A stretch of DNA of 64,000 bases from an uncultured Christensenellaceae bacterium. Lineage in GTDB: Bacteria > Bacillota > Clostridia > Christensenellales > Borkfalkiaceae. The notes under the pieces were generated by a model. It had not been told where the DNA came from and did no database searches. It saw nothing but the letters and a program-made list of their open reading frames with translations. Positions within the stretch are counted from its first letter, which is position 1, and each line of letters begins with the position of its first letter. Below are positions 61,229-64,000 of this stretch, in pieces. The DNA lies in the NCBI GenBank assembly GCA_910588695.1, contig CAJUOV010000004.1, forward strand, positions 62,001 to 126,000. The letters run 5' to 3'. The position numbers were made by a program, and so were the translations under genes.

Positions 61229-61968
61229 CCGCTACCGTTCTCGAAAACGTCCGCATTGCGGAAGACATCTATTCTCTGACTTTTATGACGGAGGAGGAGA
61301 TCGAGGTGCGCGCCGGTCAGTTCTGTATGATCGGGATTTTGGGAATGCCTCTCCGTCGCCCCATTGCGGTCTGTAAAGCGGAGGGGGAGCGAATCACCGT
61401 TTGCTATCGCTTGAAGGGCGCGGGCACCAAATCGCTTGCGGCGAATTACAAGCAGGGTGAAAAGCTCTCTGTGCTCCTGCCGCTCGGGAACGGATTCTTT
61501 GTCAGAGACGAAGAAAAACGGATCGCGATCGTGGGCGGAGGCGTTGGGATATTTCCGTTGATTTCCGTGATCCGCGCTTATCAAAAAGATAAATTTATCG
61601 CTTCTTATATGGGATTCCGCAATAAAGACGCCCTCTGCATGCAGTATGAAATGTCGCGGAGCAATCTGTTAAAGATCGCTTCGGACGACGGAAGCGTGGG
61701 ATTCCGCGGCACGGCGGTGCAGGCGTTTATGGAAGATTACGAAAAGATAAAACCCGACGTTGTTCTCTCCTGCGGACCCGTTCCCATGTTGCGCGCGCTC
61801 AAAAAAGCAATGGCGGGCAAGGGAATTCCCGTCTACGTATCTCTGGAAGAGCGTATGGGCTGCGGAATCGGCGCATGTCTGGTCTGCGTCTGCGATCTGA
61901 CGAACGGACAGCACGCGAGAGTGTGCAAAGACGGACCCGTATTCGACGCGTTCGGAACTGATTTTTAA
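61216..61968 (+). CDS. pyrK: Dihydroorotate dehydrogenase electron-transfer subunit
   Basis: The 250-residue protein carries an FAD-binding beta-barrel (GQFCMIGI, RRPIAVCK), an NAD-binding domain with GGGVGIFPL, and a 2Fe-2S site (ERMGCGIGACLVCVCD plus a later Cys in RVCKDGP). It passes electrons from dihydroorotate dehydrogenase to NAD+. The catalytic subunit gene pyrD, usually next door, is not in the window, so it must lie elsewhere. GGGGG precedes the ATG. Confidence 0.92.
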   Translation: MREVTATVLENVRIAEDIYSLTFMTEEEIEVRAGQFCMIGILGMPLRRPIAVCKAEGERITVCYRLKGAGTKSLAANYKQGEKLSVLLPLGNGFFVRDEEKRIAIVGGGVGIFPLISVIRAYQKDKFIASYMGFRNKDALCMQYEMSRSNLLKIASDDGSVGFRGTAVQAFMEDYEKIKPDVVLSCGPVPMLRALKKAMAGKGIPVYVSLEERMGCGIGACLVCVCDLTNGQHARVCKDGPVFDAFGTDF

Positions 61969-61995
61969 GAATAAAATTTTTTAAGGAGTAACTAT

Positions 61996-63654
61996 ATGAA
62001 AACCGACATCGAAATCGCACAGGAAACAATTCCCGAGAACGTCAAAGACATCGCGGCAAAGCTCGCGCTGACGGAAGACGACATCGAATGCTACGGCAAG
62101 TACAAGGCGAAACTTCCGCTCACCATCATGGAGCGCAAGGGCAAAGAGGGAAAGCTCGTTTTGGTGACCGCGATCACCCCCACGCCCGCGGGCGAGGGAA
62201 AGACGACGACCACGATCGGACTTTCAGACGGCTTGAAGAGAATCGGCAAAAAAGTCGTCGTCGCGCTCAGGGAGCCCTCGCTCGGTCCCGTGTTCGGCAT
62301 TAAGGGGGGAGCCGCGGGCGGCGGATACGCGCAGGTTATTCCCATGGAGGATATCAATTTGCACTTCACGGGTGACTTTCACGCGATCGGCGCGGCAAAC
62401 AACCTGCTTGCGGCGATGATCGACAATCATATTTTTCAGGGGAACGGGCTCGGAATCGAATCGGTTGTGTGGCGCAGATGCGTCGATATGAACGACCGTC
62501 AGCTTCGTTTTGTGCGCGACGGCTTGGGCGGACCCAAGGACGGCGTTCCGCGCGACGACGGCTACGACATCACGGTCGCGAGCGAGATCATGGCGATCCT
62601 CTGCCTTGCGACTTCTTTGACCGATCTCAAAGCGCGGCTCGCCCGTATCGTCGTCGGTTATACAAAAGAGGGAACTCCCGTGACCGCGGGGCAGCTCAAA
62701 GCGGAAGGGGCGATGTGCGCTCTCCTCAAAGACGCGATGAAGCCCAACCTCGTGCAGACGCTCGAAGGCACGCCCGCGATCGTACACGGCGGACCGTTTG
62801 CGAATATCGCGCACGGCTGCAATTCCGTCGCTGCGACAAAGACGGCGTTGAAGCTCGGCGATTACGTCATTACGGAAGCGGGGTTCGGCGCCGACCTCGG
62901 CGCGGAAAAATTCCTCGACATCAAGTGCAGATTCGCGGGTCTGAAACCCTCGGCGGTCGTGGTGGTCGCTACGGTGCGCGCCCTCAAAATGCACGGCGGG
63001 CTCGACAAAACCCAGCTCGGGAGCGAAAATCTCGAAGCGCTCGAAAAGGGACTTCCCAACCTTCTGCGCCACGTAAAGAATATGAAAGAGGTGTACCGTC
63101 TGCCGGCGGTCGTCGCGGTCAACCGCTTCCCCACGGATACGGACGCAGAGATCGAGCTCGTTATTAAAAAATGCCGCGAACTCGGTGTGAATACCGTGCT
63201 CTCCACCGTATGGGCGGAGGGAGGCAAAGGCGGCGAAGAGCTTGCCAAAGAGGTTGTGCGTCTCTGCGAGGAGAAGAACGAGTTCACCTACTGCTACGAC
63301 GAAAAACTGCCCATCAAAGAGAAGATCAAAGCGATCGTCACCAAAGTCTACGGCGGGAAAGACGTCGCGTATACGCCCGAGGCGGAAGAAGAGATCGCAA
63401 AGCTCGAAAAGCTCGGATTCGGCAAGACGCCCGTCTGCATGGCGAAAACGCAATACTCCTTCTCGGACGACGCCAAGCTGTTGGGCGCGCCCGAAGGCTT
63501 TACGGTTACGGTGAGAAAGGCGAGAATCTCCGCAGGCGCGGGATTCGTCGTTGCGCTCACAGGCGCGATTCTCACGATGCCGGGGCTTCCCAAGGTGCCC
63601 GCGGCGGAGAAGATCGACGTGGACGCGGACGGTAAGATCACGGGACTTTTTTAA
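61996..63654 (+). CDS. fhs: Formate-tetrahydrofolate ligase
   Basis: The 552-residue protein makes 10-formyl-tetrahydrofolate from formate, ATP and tetrahydrofolate, for one-carbon metabolism and purine synthesis. The nucleotide loop is TPTPAGEGKTTTTIGLSDGL; EPSLGPVFGIKGGAAGGGYAQ (split by length) and FTGDFHAIGAANNLLAA are family signatures. Length agrees with the usual 556. AAGGAG lies 8 bases before the ATG. It is 27 bases after pyrK and shares direction, so it may be read with the pyr operon. Confidence 0.95.
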   Translation: MKTDIEIAQETIPENVKDIAAKLALTEDDIECYGKYKAKLPLTIMERKGKEGKLVLVTAITPTPAGEGKTTTTIGLSDGLKRIGKKVVVALREPSLGPVFGIKGGAAGGGYAQVIPMEDINLHFTGDFHAIGAANNLLAAMIDNHIFQGNGLGIESVVWRRCVDMNDRQLRFVRDGLGGPKDGVPRDDGYDITVASEIMAILCLATSLTDLKARLARIVVGYTKEGTPVTAGQLKAEGAMCALLKDAMKPNLVQTLEGTPAIVHGGPFANIAHGCNSVAATKTALKLGDYVITEAGFGADLGAEKFLDIKCRFAGLKPSAVVVVATVRALKMHGGLDKTQLGSENLEALEKGLPNLLRHVKNMKEVYRLPAVVAVNRFPTDTDAEIELVIKKCRELGVNTVLSTVWAEGGKGGEELAKEVVRLCEEKNEFTYCYDEKLPIKEKIKAIVTKVYGGKDVAYTPEAEEEIAKLEKLGFGKTPVCMAKTQYSFSDDAKLLGAPEGFTVTVRKARISAGAGFVVALTGAILTMPGLPKVPAAEKIDVDADGKITGLF

Positions 63655-64000
63655 TGGAACTTTCAAACGAAGCGGTCGATTTATTGTTGGATTGGTTTTC
63701 GAAAAACAAGCGCGTTCTCCCTTGGCGGAGAACGCGCGATCCTTATTCCGTATGGATTTCGGAGATCATGTTGCAGCAGACGCGAGTGGAGGCGGTCAAG
63801 GATTACTATCTGCGTTTTCTGTCCCGTTTCCCGACGGCTGAGTCGCTTGCCCGAGCGGACGAGGACGAGGTGCTGAAAGCATGGGAGGGATTGGGATATT
63901 ATTCCCGTGCTCGCAATCTGCATGCGGCGGCAAAGCGTATTGCAAAAGAGGGCTTTCCCGATACTTACGAGGGGATCCGTTCTTTGCAGGGCGTGGGCGA
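63654..64000 (+). CDS. mutY: A/G-specific adenine glycosylase, N-terminal part
   Basis: The gene runs off the window; 115 residues are visible. The product starts MELSNEAVDLLLDWFSKNKR and continues LPWRRTRDPYSVWISEIMLQQT, the signature of MutY, then GLGYYSRARNLH. It ends at LQGVG, the start of the helix-hairpin-helix. MutY removes adenine paired with 8-oxoguanine. The ATG overlaps the fhs stop by one base (TAATG), so the two are translationally coupled. The iron-sulfur cluster and C-terminal domain lie beyond the end. Confidence 0.93.
   Translation, partial: MELSNEAVDLLLDWFSKNKRVLPWRRTRDPYSVWISEIMLQQTRVEAVKDYYLRFLSRFPTAESLARADEDEVLKAWEGLGYYSRARNLHAAAKRIAKEGFPDTYEGIRSLQGVG

Overview
The window looks like part of a chromosome from a low-to-mid GC, Gram-positive-type bacterium of the Bacillota, most likely a Clostridia-class degrader of plant polysaccharides. 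This is inferred from the lipobox signal peptides, TTGACA/TATAAT promoters, rho-independent terminators, CUT1 sugar transporters without their own ATPases, LacI and AraC regulators, a PyrR-controlled pyr operon, and AddAB in place of RecBCD. I cannot name genus or species. Nearly every gene is on the + strand, and the long opposite-strand reading frames are shadows.

Region 1 (1-6314) is a glycan-uptake operon: the 3' end of a solute-binding lipoprotein, a beta-helix (GH28-like) lipoprotein, two LplB/YtcP-type permeases and a cytoplasmic GH36 alpha-galactosidase. Region 2 (6331-10563, - strand) holds an Lsa-type ABC-F ribosome-protection ATPase behind a promoter and leader terminator, a secreted SGNH-hydrolase lipoprotein and an AraC-family regulator. 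Region 3 (10638-32050) is a large secreted-enzyme locus: a 1344-residue GH31, a 1421-residue Big_2-repeat lipoprotein that shares an unrecognised module with that GH31, a second binding-protein/permease set, a GH43 lipoprotein, a 1254-residue CBM9/InlB-repeat lipoprotein, and cytoplasmic GH43 and GH31 enzymes.

Region 4 (32109-42735) is a xylan/xylo-oligosaccharide locus: cytoplasmic GH43, LacI regulator, a third transporter set, GH10 xylanase lipoprotein, an unrecognised repeat lipoprotein and GH1 beta-glucosidase. Palindromes TAATCGATTA just downstream of two promoters mark the probable LacI regulon. Region 5 (42864-46545) has three tRNA genes (Glu, elongator Met, initiator Met) on the - strand, tilS, and two convergent lipoproteins of unknown role. 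Region 6 (46613-57523) is housekeeping: addB-addA, a membrane protein, a small XRE regulator, comEC, a PRC-barrel protein and a metallophosphoesterase. Region 7 (57529-64000) is pyrR-pyrB-pyrC-pyrF-pyrK behind a PyrR-type attenuator, then formate-tetrahydrofolate ligase and the start of mutY.

The working picture for regions 1, 3 and 4 is that surface-anchored enzymes and binding modules cut plant glycans outside the cell, CUT1 transporters import the oligomers using an ATPase encoded elsewhere, and cytoplasmic GH36, GH31, GH43 and GH1 enzymes finish them.

The points most worth a second look are: a module of about 165-180 residues present six times in two neighbouring secreted proteins; three tracts of exactly nine G placed in a promoter spacer, in a GH31 coding region and at the junction of two permease genes; several genes whose predicted transcription start falls at or within a few bases of the start codon; and leader-terminator control of the ABC-F gene.
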